Under the pieces are notes generated by a model that was not told the origin of the DNA, did not search any database, and worked only from the letters and a program-made list of their open reading frames with translations. Below are positions 34,531 through 46,484 of a stretch of DNA of 64,000 bases, one piece after another; position 1 is the first letter of the stretch; every line of letters starts with the position of its first letter. Location: the NCBI GenBank assembly GCA_028023455.1, contig JAQFVV010013332.1, positions 90,992 through 154,991 on the forward strand, given 5' to 3'. Source of the DNA: Epiperipatus broadwayi. Lineage: Eukaryota; Onychophora; Udeonychophora; Euonychophora; Peripatidae. The position numbers were made by a program, and so were the translations under genes.

Positions 34531-35640
34531 AAATACTTAATTAATGACTAGCAAAAAGATAGGTAGCTAATTTGGCTATATTAAAATAATCGTACATGAG
34601 CATGAATGAAAAACTATTCTTTTAATGCATGTCATAGCCATAAAAAGCAGAAGTGCTGCACTAAATACTATGACATTGTTATTTATATTATAGATAAATA
34701 GTAAAATATATAAATTTGTATTTCTTTATTCATTCATCCAACCTATTTATTTACAATTGCTTTTTTAATATGTTTAACTATTGCCTACTTATTTATCTAA
34801 TTATATTTCCATTTAACTATTTATCTGCCTATCTAAAATATTGCTTGCCAACCTATCTATCTATTTACCTCTCTCAATTCGTCTTTATTTATCTAAGTAT
34901 TTCTCAGTATATATATATCTTCTATGCACAAGTAAGTGTACAAAAAAGATAAGACGTTTTTATTGATTATTTTATTGCAATGACAAAAACTATAGACATT
35001 TTTCATCTTAACAACAAATCAATAAATTATTTTCATATTAATTAATTTATCTTTGACAATGAAGTTTTTGATAATTAGAAAAGTCTTTGCTAAAAAGATA
35101 TTTTTTTTCCAATTAATTAAAATTGTGAGTTTCTTTTTTCTTTTTATTGATAGAATAAATAAAATAAAATAATAATAGTTTGTTAAAAGAAATAAATAAA
35201 AAACTAATAATTAAACCAAAACTTATTTCGTTAAGATAAATAATTACAAAAGTAAGACTCAACATTAAAATTAGACTACCTCCATGAGAACTCAGTTTAG
35301 CTGGTGAAGAATTGTTTTCCTAATAGTTGTAGAAAGAAATTTTGATTATTAATGTTTGTAATAATAAAAACTTTTGATAAAGATTTTCCGTTTACTCTTA
35401 GTCATTTGAAATGAAGTAGAAGAGATACATAGACTCTCAGCTAGAAAAGTTAAAAAAATAATGAAACTAAAGAACTATTAGTAATTTGCTATCTAGATAT
35501 ATATTAAACAAATGATGGAGATATGTGTAAATGATTGTCATCAGGGCCAGCTTATGTGTTCTGATTCAGTATGGAATGTCCATCTTAGGGATCATTTACT
35601 TTTTCCACATGTCTTTGATCATATGTTTCAATAATCTGTG
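34531..35640. other. AT-rich DNA with a degenerate tetranucleotide tract
   Basis: 34722-34915 is a decayed TTTA/ATCT tetranucleotide-rich tract (many TATTTATC and CTATCTAT steps). The open frame through it (34716-34952) is repeat-derived. Nothing else recognised. Confidence 0.6.
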
Positions 35641-35790
35641 ATAGAATTGTAATTAATATAATAATAATAGTAATGATAATAATTCAATTCAATTCATTTA
35701 TTTACAGTACAAAACTACAGTATAAAGCCAATTACAGTATTGCACCATAACAATTATATAAATACATAAATGAGTTTAAATGACATATTA
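35641..35790 (-). mobile_element. Possible LINE 3' tail
   Basis: Read on the minus strand, TTTTGTACTGTAAATAAATG is followed by GAATTGAATTGAATTATTAT. A run of GAATT repeats after 'TGTAAATAAATG' is a common 3' end of CR1/L2/Jockey-type LINEs. No protein frame was found directly upstream on that strand, so this is an isolated tail; identity is tentative. Confidence 0.4.
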
Positions 35791-35974
35791 TTAATATAAT
35801 TATGTGCCATATTTTAATAAAAGATAATTAACACATTTAAAAATCTAAAGTAAAATTAAACATCAGCAAGTAAACAATTATTATTACGACATTAATAATA
35901 ACAAATAAATAAAAAGGATAAATATAAAGCACATAAAAATATAATAATAAAAAAACAATTTAACATATATATAT

Positions 35975-36115
35975 ATATTGAAGCAGTCGGATCTGAGTTC
36001 GATCCTAGCTTCATGACATCTGGCCATAAGCCCACTTCAAACCCTAGTAATAACCTTAAATTTCTGATGCAATGGAGCTTTATACGCTCAATCCACACTA
36101 ATTTCCATAAAGAAT
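35975..36115 (+). mobile_element. tRNA-like SINE remnant
   Basis: GAAGCAGTCGGATC precedes a strong B-box-like motif, GAGTTCGATCC, just after an (AT)n run. The following 100 bases are less AT-rich than the surroundings. A-box assignment is uncertain. The minus-strand frame across it is not convincing as a gene. Confidence 0.4.
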
Positions 36116-36485
36116 AACTTATTTCATAAATGTGTATTAAAATTAATTAGTTTCAGATTTAAATTGATCAATTCTATTAATAAATTCATGATAGAATTAT
36201 TCATGAATTTATATATTATAACTGCGTGGATTGTGCGTATATATTTGTAAATATTTAAATATATATAATTGTTTAAAAGTTTCATTGTGTTGGGAATGTT
36301 TGATTTTATTTTTAAATAATTTGTTAAAGTTTTATTGATTAAAAGCTACATTCTTTCGATAAGCTTTCAGATTTTCCCTTTCCAAAAACAACAGTTAAAG
36401 TTTTATTAATTAGAAAAAAAAATAAGGATTTCCTAATTAAAATCATTTTCTGATTTTAAGAATTCATTTTCTAATTAGAAAATGA

Positions 36486-36985
36486 ATTCAAGTTAATGAG
36501 TTTGAAAGCTTTATTGAGGGAATGTATCTAAAAACAACCAGTAAATCTAAAAACATTGATAATGAAAGAAGCACTAGCCTGAAGGCATCAAATACAGTAG
36601 TATATATAGCTCTGAAAAGTTTGGAGAAGAGGAGAAGCCATCTTTGTTGTAAAGAGGTGCAGTAAACTCTGTGCATTTTAAATAGTGTTTCGATCATGGT
36701 AAGGGGCTAAACATCAGGAATCTGGCTATTGGTTTCTGAAGTCCCCAAAAAATCTTCAATGGAGCTGGTGAATCTTTTTTGGACCAATCATGCTGCTAAA
36801 ATTGTGAAAATTCATTAAAATACTGTTTAAGTAATCGACCAAATGGTGCCTATGTTTTTTACCAACTCGGACATGTAACCTAAGGGAACCAGCCCCGGAA
36901 GAAATGGGTAATATATTTCCATAATGAACCTTAAGCTTTCTGGCCAGTTTCCAAACTTTACTTTGCACTCCCTTTAAGAGCTCTT
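36486..36985. other. Unclassified higher-GC block
   Basis: Clearly less AT-rich than its surroundings and open on the minus strand in two short frames (36488-36697 and 36756-36968) in the same direction. I recognise no domain in either. It could be a decayed transposon body or an unannotated exon; the sequence alone does not decide. Confidence 0.3.
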
Positions 36986-37164
36986 CTCATTTATAATGTA
37001 ATAATCTTTATAAAACCTTTTATTTATGTTATTTTAAATTAGTAATTCTCTCAATCTGTAGTCTTTAAATTTAACTTTCCTTCCCTCTATGGCGGTTCAT
37101 TTACTATACTATATATATATATATTTATCGTGTGATTTATTAATGTTGTTTATTTTAATTATAT

Positions 37165-37320
37165 GCCAATAATCCTTCGACTCGATGAGCCCCTTTGTTC
37201 TCTTTGCCTTACGCAAAAAATATAATATTAAATCTGATAATAATTCTCACCCATTAGAACTAGATTTATACAGTTCTATCAATCATCGAGTTGAAAGAAA
37301 TTATTAAATGTTGTTATTTT
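37165..37320. repeat. Short inverted repeat around TCGACTCGATGA
   Basis: CCTTCGACTCGATGA near 37176 faces TCATCGAGTTGAAAG near 37283-37297, with about 110 bp between. Possibly a small MITE; the outer ends are not clear. Confidence 0.45.
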
Positions 37321-38500
37321 TATATTTGGCTAATAATAAATTATTAGCTCCATTTCTCACCCATGTCCCCAGCTCCTATCTAATTTACAAATGTTTATAT
37401 ATTCATATATATAATGTTAAAATGTTTTTTTCTTGTATTCACCAATATTTATTTATTCACATATAATCTAAAATGTTTTTGTAAAAAGGGTAGATAAAGA
37501 AATCAACTAAATACATTCTAATTCAGATTGTTTTCACTGTCTATTAATATTCAGGAAGGGCACGATATTTGGGGCATGATGAATATAATTTTATAATGCG
37601 TTTAAATAGTTTAAGTTAAAAGCTCATTTGACTTTAATTAAATTGATGAAGTCATCATGTAGAACATTCTATCATTGGGTTTTAGTTCTCAAACGGTGAC
37701 TAGTAAATCATCATCTTCAATGTTGCTGATGTAGGGCAATCTTCTGTTCCATTAGGCTGGTCGGATATAATACTTCTGTTATTTTAAATTATCGAGGAAG
37801 AAAGTACTTCCTCTCCAATTCATATTAGTCAAAGGGCATAAGACTTGTCAGACACAAGCTGCCATAGGACTTCGATTATTGACTAGCTATTATCTTTCAA
37901 TTTCATTTTATAGCTCATAATTCATCAGCACCGTTGCCTCACTGTTCCAGTAAAGCCCTCTCTGATGCTCGTAATTCGTGATGAAGTGATTTCAATTAAA
38001 GTTGAACAACTTCTCAGTTATTTCAAATTAAATAATTTTTCCAATAAAGATTGAAGTTATGCCCTAAAATACGTATCTTGCTCTTCATGAATAGATTTGC
38101 AAATGTGAAAATAAATCTCACATTCTTTCATATAAAATTAGAGTAACAATTTCTTTTTACTAATGAATACCTTTATCTGCCTTTTATTTTCTTGTTGGGG
38201 GCATAGACATAGACTTTCAAATATTGTGTAATATTCATTGGCATATAATAAGGACCACCACTCGTATTATAATTATAAACTTTATTTAAGGACTAGAATT
38301 AATTAATTTAATCTTTATTTAAAATTCAAACCAAACAAATTATTATTATTAAAAATTTTCTAAACACACTTGGTTTCTTAAGTCTTTTTATTCATAATTA
38401 TTTTAATGTTAATGCTCACTGTCTGTGTTGGCAACCCGAACATATACATATGATTCAGTTTAAAAATTATCTTAGTTAATTGATTATCCAATATTAGTGT
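37321..38500. other. Mixed sequence, higher GC at 37640-38000
   Basis: The middle part is noticeably less AT-rich and contains a small hairpin GAGGAAGAAAGTACTTCCTC. No open frame of useful length and no recognised element. Possibly an old, broken transposon. Confidence 0.35.
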
Positions 38501-38677
38501 CAGTTCAGGGGTCTCTGTTCCTTACCAACAGTTGAGCTAGTTTCTTGGAACATAGCACTGTGCCATCGATTTAGATTTCTACTAATCTGAGCTGGTGAGT
38601 TGGGTTTGAATTCAGTTTGAACCACCTGAGTTTGGATCCGACTTGCAGTTCTTTTGATGGTTGGTTTATCGACTGGT

Positions 38678-38680
<3 letters not shown>
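38500..38680 (+). other. Higher-GC block beside an (AT)n tract, possible SINE piece
   Basis: Contains GGGTTTGAATTC, a weak B-box-like motif, and GTTTGGATCCGAC. It abuts the (TA)n tract at 38681 that separates it from the LINE remnant. The minus-strand open frame 38500-38778 runs through the microsatellite and is not a gene. Confidence 0.3.
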
Positions 38681-38728
<48 letters not shown>

Positions 38729-38729
38729 A
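38681..38729. repeat. (AT)n microsatellite at the 3' end of the LINE
   Basis: Two AT runs split by one AA step. It lies immediately downstream (minus-strand sense) of the LINE C-terminal remnant and may be its tail. Confidence 0.95.
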
Positions 38730-38740
38730 ACAAAATCAAG

Positions 38741-39118
38741 TTAAACCAAGCAAATCTGGCATTTAAATTTAATAACATTACAAAATTGAGTATAATCTAT
38801 ATTGAAGTAATTAATATTACTACAAATCTGATTATATAAAGATGGTAGCCTAAATAAAGGAGAAAATCTAAGAACATTGGAATGACAAGTTTTAATGTAA
38901 CAAACAGAAGCAGACCGAGTATCATGCACATGAGATCTAATTATAAAAGTAGAAATTGTGTTAGATAAAAGAACTATTTTATTAACAAGTTTATAAACAT
39001 ATTTAAGATCTCTATATTGTCTTCTAGAAGAAAGATGAACAACAATTTTATTTTCCAAAGAAACATATTTAGAAAGCTTATTAGACACTGATTGTAATAA
39101 ATTACATCTCTGTTTAGA
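38741..39118 (-). pseudogene. LINE reverse transcriptase, C-terminal region in a shifted frame
   Basis: The frame 39088-38741 carries SSRRQYRDLKYVYKLVN and later RFSPLFRLPSLYNQI. These correspond to the conserved 'RR..RDL..YK' and 'F..R.P.LWN' blocks found after the polymerase in Jockey/CR1/L2-type LINEs. In the same frame the homology continues upstream to about 39118, where an in-frame stop stands at the position of a conserved Trp. It follows the polymerase section at 39120-40238 with a one-base frame change between them. Confidence 0.75.
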
Positions 39119-39119
39119 G

Positions 39120-40238
39120 CTAGGATTCTAAATGACTGAACTTATATTCAATGATGGGGAGAACTAATGATAAAAATAATTTAAATTTTGTATCACCACT
39201 GAAATGATAACCAAACCTTAGAATAGTACATACAATTTTTAAAACCTTACAAATAATCATTTCCAAATGAGAAAGAAAGAATCCATTACTAGAAAATATA
39301 ACTCCCAAATATTTTGGGGATTCAACATAAGTAATTTTGTGAGAATTAATAAAATAAGAAAAATGCAAAACTTCAGATTTTTTAGAATACGAGACTAAGG
39401 AACATTTACTGAAATTAACAGTCATATTATTTAGATCACACCAAGCACTAAATGTATCTATATCTTTTTGAAGAAGAGTGCAATCAAACACAGATGTGAT
39501 TTTTCTAAAGATTTTACAGTCATCTGGATAGCACAAAAGATAAAAAGATTTCAAGCAATCCTGAAGGTCATTCATATAAATGTTAAAAAGCATAGGTGCT
39601 AAAATACTATCCTGAGGAACTCCCAAATTACATTTAAAATTAGATGAAATAGTATTATTAAATTTAATATATGCACTACGACCATGAAGAAAGGATTGAA
39701 ACCAATAAACAAGCTTAGTAGAAAAATCCATTTGATATAATTTGCAAAGAAGAATACTGTTGTCTACTTTATCAAAAGCTTTTGATAAATCAAAATAAAT
39801 AACATCAAGTCTCTGCTGGTCCTCAATTGCATGAGCTATATGATCATAAATTGTTAGAAAATTAGTTTCTACAGATCTATTAGGTATAAAACCATGCTGT
39901 GAAGAAGAAATTAGTTTACTAACATCTAAAATAATTTTATTATAAACACACCTCTCAAAAATTCTAGCAATAGTATGTAAAACAGAAATAGGTCTATAGT
40001 TATTAACACAATCATGTGATCCATTCTTAAAAATTGGGACCATTTTGGCACACTTAAGCACATTAGGAAAAACCCAAGAAATCAGTGATAAATTAAAAAT
40101 AAATACAAGAGGTACAGCAATAAATTCAGCTAGCCCTTTGTAAATAAATGAAGGAATATTATCATTTCCCAAACTAGAATGAATTTTAAGTCGCTTAATA
40201 GCCATAACAACATCATCCTTAGAAATATGGTCAATCAT
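39120..40238 (-). pseudogene. LINE (Jockey/CR1/L2-like) reverse transcriptase, truncated
   Basis: 372 residues covering nearly all the polymerase. Seen in order are NYRPISVLHTIARIFE, the QHGF block, DVIYFDLSKAFDKVD (first catalytic Asp), GVPQDSILAPMLFNIYMNDL and the active-site box CYPDD, then YLGV. In this family the box is usually YADD; here Ala is Pro (codon at 39525-39527), a single-base change. GVPQGS is GVPQDS and the following LGP is LAP. Polymerase of non-LTR retrotransposons copies element RNA at a nicked chromosomal target. The apurinic endonuclease normally upstream is absent; homology ends at an (AAT)n tract. The frame ends prematurely at 39120. Non-functional, family level confident, clade less so. 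Confidence 0.88.
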
Positions 40239-40240
40239 AC

Positions 40241-40411
<171 letters not shown>

Positions 40412-43400
40412 TATGATGTTAGTGTTCTGATAAAAATTATGTGTATATGAAGTTGAAATATCACTTGTGCCTTATGAATTATTTGACAAAATGCATGTTT
40501 CTAATGTATCTATAGTCTGAGAAGTTGGTCTGACTTCTAGGATGATGGATGGTTATGGAGATAGCAAACAGGATATAACTGATAGGAAGCTTCAGTTACT
40601 TTCTGTTCAGTTTTACATAGTTATATTTAATACAGTATTTTTAATCATGAAAATATTATTCTCTAAAATATTTTAAAAGAAATGATTTTTATTGAAAGAG
40701 TAAGATTTTAAAAATTTTTTATTTGTAGCAATTGGAAATACTTTTAAATTGAAAGCTCTGAGTATGTTTTTGAATTGATTATGTAAGCATTTGTGTCTTT
40801 TTTTTTTTTTTTTGGCATATTGCTTACAATATTCTGTTACTAATTGCATATTATTTTATAAACCATGCCACTTCTATGGTAATGCTGTATGCAGTAGGAT
40901 GCAATTATCTTAACTTTTACTTGAGATGCATTTATTTGTAAGATGAGTACTCAATAAATGATAGATTATTGTGCTATTATATCCACATGCATGGCTATTA
41001 TATCAGCATCCTGTAAATAATTTCGAAATTATTGTCTTTATTAATGAGAAATTGAATTTACTGCACCCAAATAATCTGAATCAAATATAAAAATAATCAA
41101 GCCGTGTTTGTTTGTATAATTTTTGTAATAATTTTTATACATTGTAATGATTTAAAATGTTTATATAATGATAAATGTCAAGTGTCCAATTACAAATTTG
41201 GTTTTAATTAATATTTGGACTGCACTGTAGCTGCATTTATTAATAATATTTTGCAGTAGGGACATGATCAACTCTTATCTTATTGGAAATCTTTAAATTG
41301 CACATTGGCTGCTGTTGTCCTAGATAACTCTGTATAAAAATCTAAAATACTGTAAGAAACGCTCATTTTTTTACTATAAAAGATTTATTGATCAAAACAC
41401 CAATATAAATTAAAACAAATTGTGTAATTGTATAAAGAGACCCATTAATTAAATTGTGTATATTAATTTGTAAATAACAACAAAGCATATTAATGTGTTA
41501 CATAGAATAACTATATACATTAATACAGGTTATATATAACTCAATATGACAGACATGCATAATGTAACTATAGTTTTTATTTATTGTTTAACATATATAT
41601 GTAAAATAAGTTAACCTTAAAAATATATTCTATGTACATTTTTAATTATAACAATAGTAGATTATATATATATAGAACCAGATGCTTTATCTACTTCCAA
41701 AGTTTCATCATGAAATTAAAACTAATTTTTGTTTTAATAAAGTTTTAAAAGAAAACTATTTGAAAGTTTTATATGTTATAGTGCACACGCACAGATATAT
41801 TTTAAAATTCTCTAATTTTACTTTTTAGTTTTAAAATGTTTCTTTTGACACTTATTTTTATCTATTTGTCAAAATATTATAATTTAAAAAGTTTTAGTCT
41901 TTTAAAAAAAAGAATGGAAGGGAATTACAATTTTAAAAAGTATTGACTGCATTCCTGTTTTTCATTCTTGTTTGTAATTTAATTTTAATTTATTTTTAAA
42001 AAGAAAAGCTGAATTTTAATTTTCCATTTATTTTTTAAAAATTAATTTGGATAAAATAAGAGCCCTTGTCAGATATTTTAATTAAGATTGGGCCTGAGAT
42101 AAATATTTGCCCTGGACAAAAACTTCTAATTTAAGATAATACAGGAAATAAGAGTACACATAAATAGCTCTGGGATTTCAGACATTATTATTCAGCTTAT
42201 CATTTTGATTCTGCTTGTTATGTATATTGATTCAGCTTTGAATACATTGATAGTGATACCTATTCAAATTGCAGTGCTGCCATAAATTTCCAAGATTGCT
42301 GTCTGCATCTGTATATGGTCATTGATAATATTATCTTTTGCTGTCTGCTAACAAAAAGCTCTGCTGAGATTATATTGCTGTCTACTATTTGCTAAATAGG
42401 ATCATTTCTGCAGTATTCCAAAACTACATGCCATGTTGAATCATTACTGCAACATACATTGCTAAATCAACCAAAAGATGGATTCTAGATTTTGAGTTAT
42501 TCCTTTAATATCATGTCATAAAAACCTGAATAAGCACTGATTCCTAATATTGCCTCCAGACTCCCAAACATATAAATGAAAAACAAAGACTTCATTGGAA
42601 TTTTAAAGTGAAATAAAGTGTGTGGACTGCTGAAAGCCATCTGCTGAACCTACCCTTATGCCTCAAGGTAAAATATTTTTATATTCTAACCAGGGTTTAA
42701 ATCTATGTTAAAGTCTCAGCTTAATCTTTAAAGCAACCTGTCTTTATCATAAATTTTAAACATTCCTATAATATTTTTAAATTATTTTATGTATTTTCTA
42801 TTATTGCATGTTGTGGAGTCTTAGCTTTAAGACTCTCTATTTTTTTTATATTTATTGGTTAGAGAGCATATTGTGAGTTGCTATTTTAAATGCTTAGTGT
42901 TTTTATTATTATTTGTATTACTAACCTGTGATAAATGCTTTGGTAGACATTTGTAATTTTCTTTTAACTTACCTATCCTTTATTCTATCCTTGTAATTTA
43001 TTTAGCTATATTTGGTTTGCATTTTCAGCAGACTGTAAATCTTTTGGCTGATGGTTTATCGAGTATAATGATCTGTCTTTACTAAATTGGACATTTTGTT
43101 TTTTTCTATTTAAGATTACAAATTGTAATTTTTCCTTGTTTTATTTCTTGTATTGGAGTCAACCTTGACTCTCTTGAACATGATAAATCATGAGCTGTAC
43201 TGCAGACATATGACATTCTTGGTCCCAATGCTTTATTCAGGGCCAAGGAAAGCTCACCTGGATTGTTTCATTATACTCAATACAGGACCACTTTATTTTT
43301 GAGATCTCTAAATAGAGAATTTGGAATTGGTTTTCAAAAACCACAGGTAGGAATATATTATAAATTCCCTTTTTAAATCTCATGTGAGAGAATGAACTTA

Positions 43401-44729
43401 ACTTCCAGGGTATTCAATGTTTCAATACTCATGTACACTCTGAGGAAACTAGAATATTATTTTGTAACATTTTTACCTAAAATTCATTATTATAAATTTA
43501 ATAAACTATGCAATTCTTTATAATTACTTGAGCTCATGATTTTCTTTGTAGTCTTTTCTCATTTGTATGAACAATCTTAAAGATCTTTTTCTTTCCCTGG
43601 GTCTAGCTGGTGGCATTCATCACCATCAACTTTTGATCATCATAAATTAAATTTTCTAAGTCATAAGTGATCTAGAGGCACCCTCGGTGATCTAAAGCAG
43701 TGAAGAAGTGAACAGTATGATATACATATATAAATTAAACAGAAGGCCTTTCACTTATATTGTAATAATTATCAACTGAAATAATGTAGACAAAAAAACA
43801 GGTAGACAACATGTGATTTGCCAAGAGCTGTTTATATTCTTATTAGCAGATTTTCTACTTATACAATCTATAAATTATTGTATAAAGATTGCCTCTTTCA
43901 TTTTTCACTTTTTATAATGTCTTTCTTAATTTAATATTTTTGTATGATCTAGGGTAAAGGTAAACACAAAATCGCATGATTTTTCATGATTAAAGAAAAC
44001 AGGCACTATTGAATTGATGATTGGTAGCATTTTTTTACAATTGTATAATAGTTGATGTTCTTTTAGTCCTTTTTTCAAAGTACATCTTGATTTATAGTTG
44101 TCAATTTACATTTCATTTTTGTAACAAATAAATGAGTAGGTCATACTTTATAGTTAATATTAATTATGTTTTTAAATATGTACAATCTATGTTACATACA
44201 TATATATTTGGATATGTGCATTTTAAAAACAATAAATATAACATTAACAATATTAAGTATGAAGATTAGTTTCCATATTAAACTGCTTTTTAAAATATCA
44301 TATGCACATCTTTTCTTTATACTTACACACTGTTAAAACAGTTTCAAATATTTTCTCCCAAAAGAGTTCAAGTGCAATGTTTAGTAATCAGTAGATGATA
44401 TATACTTACACAAGATAATTTCTATCCAAGGTCTTCCAATTTAATATTTCCAGACTAATTTTTACATTACCATTTTTAACAGTGAGGCATCTTGGAAAAT
44501 CAGATAAGTTAAATAATTGCAACTAAAAGAAAATGACTAAAACTATTGAAGAGGTAGAATTTCAGATAATGAAAGATAAAGCTATGAATTAATTATTACT
44601 TTTTAATAACATCTTGAAATAATATTAAATGGCCTATACTTAAATAAAAAACGAGTTAGCCTAAATGAAAAAAAATAAATTAAGTGCTGCCAAATATAAG
44701 GTTCCTAATTACTTAAATTCATAGTTTGG
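40412..44729. other. Intergenic DNA, slightly less AT-rich at 42.2-43.7 kb
   Basis: No open frame over 60 codons. 42240-42670 and 43140-43330 are less AT-rich and have no matching repeat elsewhere in the window; they could hold short exons or a non-coding RNA, but I see no splice-bounded frame I trust. Small hairpins occur at 43223-43253 (TTGGTCCC facing GGGCCAA). Confidence 0.45.
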
Positions 44730-44850
44730 AGTTCTTGGATTTGAATGCAGTGAATAGGGATTATGATGCACAGCCATCTAGCAATTATTTATTATTAAAG
44801 CTTGTACTAGGTGGCACTATTGTGAAAAAATACTTTGCTACTGTTTTTTT
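44730..44850 (+). mobile_element. SINE-like family B, copy 6 (diverged 3' part)
   Basis: Matches the 3' third of family B in order: ATAGGGATT, ATGCACAGCC, then GCTTGTACTAGGTGGCACTA and a TTTGCTACTGTTTTTT end. No hammerhead part is left. Confidence 0.55.
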
Positions 44851-45303
44851 CTTCAAAATAATCATTATTTGCACAAAAAGTAAAATACATATTGTTATAT
44901 AGAGTTCATGTTTACAATCATGTCTGACACATTAAAGACTAATTAGTTATTAAATTAGATGATGATTACAAGATTAAAAGTAAAATTTTATGTTATGTTA
45001 CTTATCAGGGGTGATCTAATTTGGCATATAAATCCCATGGCATGTAAAGTTTGAGTGTCATGAATAAATAATATACATGGCTATTGCTAAATATTTAATT
45101 GACTCCATGTTTGCTCAGCAAGGCTAGGCAGGCATGTTCTTAGATTACTTTCTTTAGCTTTATATAATAACTTTAAGAAAATGTCTTCAATAGGACCAGC
45201 CAACTCACTATCAAACAATACCTTACTGTTTTAAACTGCTTTTTGTGTATATTGTCTACATTTTATTATTTTTTATCTATCCATGATTTACTTTTTTGGT
45301 CTC
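44851..45303. other. AT-rich intergenic DNA
   Basis: No feature recognised. Confidence 0.45.
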
Positions 45304-45307
45304 TTAA

Positions 45308-46054
45308 CCCTTAAACCGCTAATTAAATCATTGGTTGTATGAGATAAAAATCAAATCTTTTAATTGGCCAACTCACAAACTGAAGACAAAGCCTATTGTT
45401 AAAACATATTCGTCTATAATATTAAATTCAACTCAGATACGTTTATAAAAAGTATATAATTAATTTTTCAGGTCATGAAGAAAACGAAAGTTCTTTCAAA
45501 AATAAATTGCTATTTATTTATTCTAAGATATTCTATATCGGCAACATAAAAGTTATAATGTAAACAAAAAGATCGACTTTTACGTTATAGAAAAGTAAAT
45601 ATTTCTTTTTACTACATCTTCAATATATTTACTTAAATCTTCAATATTTTTCGAAAATAATTTTGTTTTTTTATTATTCTCTCTGAAAATTATGTTTAAT
45701 TTCCATAAATATTATTTAATAATAATTTAAATCGTATTCGAAATGAAAATCTCAGCGTTTTTCTTTATTTTCTTTGATCAGGCAGTTTCTTTGTTCTTTC
45801 CAGCCAATCAGAATGTCTTTTTCGGCTGAGAGCATGCTAAGAACCAATCACAAATAATGTTCCTTCTTTGTTTAGGTTTAAAATGCGTTTTTTTTTATTT
45901 TTTACTTCTAAAATAAATCGGAAGATGTCACCATCGTACAGAACTTTTAAAAACGAATTAAATACGTATTTAACGAATTTTATCGTATAAAAACGAACTA
46001 AGTTAGAGTGATTTTAGATGTCGACGAGGAGTCTCGTCGAGCGCGGGAAAAGGG
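45308..46054 (-). mobile_element. TTAA-flanked piggyBac-type non-autonomous element, copy 3 (747 bp)
   Basis: Flanked by TTAA at 45304-45307 and 46055-46058. The ends CCCTTAAACCGC and GCGGGAAAAGGG form an imperfect 12-bp inverted repeat. A subterminal palindrome, TCGACGAG-GAGT-CTCGTCGA, lies at 46021-46040. The full body is the reverse of 30774-31519, one base different in length. PiggyBac elements insert at TTAA and have CCCT-type ends plus subterminal repeats (established). There is no transposase, so it would need one from elsewhere. Confidence 0.85.
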
Positions 46055-46058
46055 TTAA

Positions 46059-46374
46059 AAGATGATGGATTAAGAGATTACTATATGTATTGAAAAAGAT
46101 AACACCAAAATGTTATCTTCATCCTTGTATGCATTTAAAATCTCTGTCAACTATAAATAAGTTAACAACATATTGTAATTATCGTTAATACATTGGTATT
46201 CATCCATCTAATCAATCTAATTAATTATTATTTATCTGAGAACAAGATGCCATTATCAAAATAATGCTGAACAATCATCTAAGCTAGCTATCAATTGCCT
46301 ATATGACCAAACTAAGAATTTAGCTATTTGAAAAAGCCTCAAGAGATTTTTAAAATATACCTAAGAGATTCAAT
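46059..46374. other. AT-rich intergenic DNA
   Basis: No feature recognised. Confidence 0.45.
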
Positions 46375-46386
46375 TGATGATGATGA

Positions 46387-46482
<96 letters not shown>
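46375..46482. repeat. (GAT)(ATT)n microsatellite
   Basis: A few GAT units followed by about 32 ATT units. Same compound type, on the opposite strand, as at 641-760. Confidence 0.97.

Positions 46483-46484
<2 letters not shown>

Noticed and set aside
36488-36968. Two same-strand open frames in a higher-GC block
   Set aside because: No known motif in either frame; kept only as an unclassified block.
37920-37990. CUGAUGA on the minus strand near 37930 with a nearby GAAA
   Set aside because: Stem I does not pair and stem II is only three A-U pairs; likely chance.
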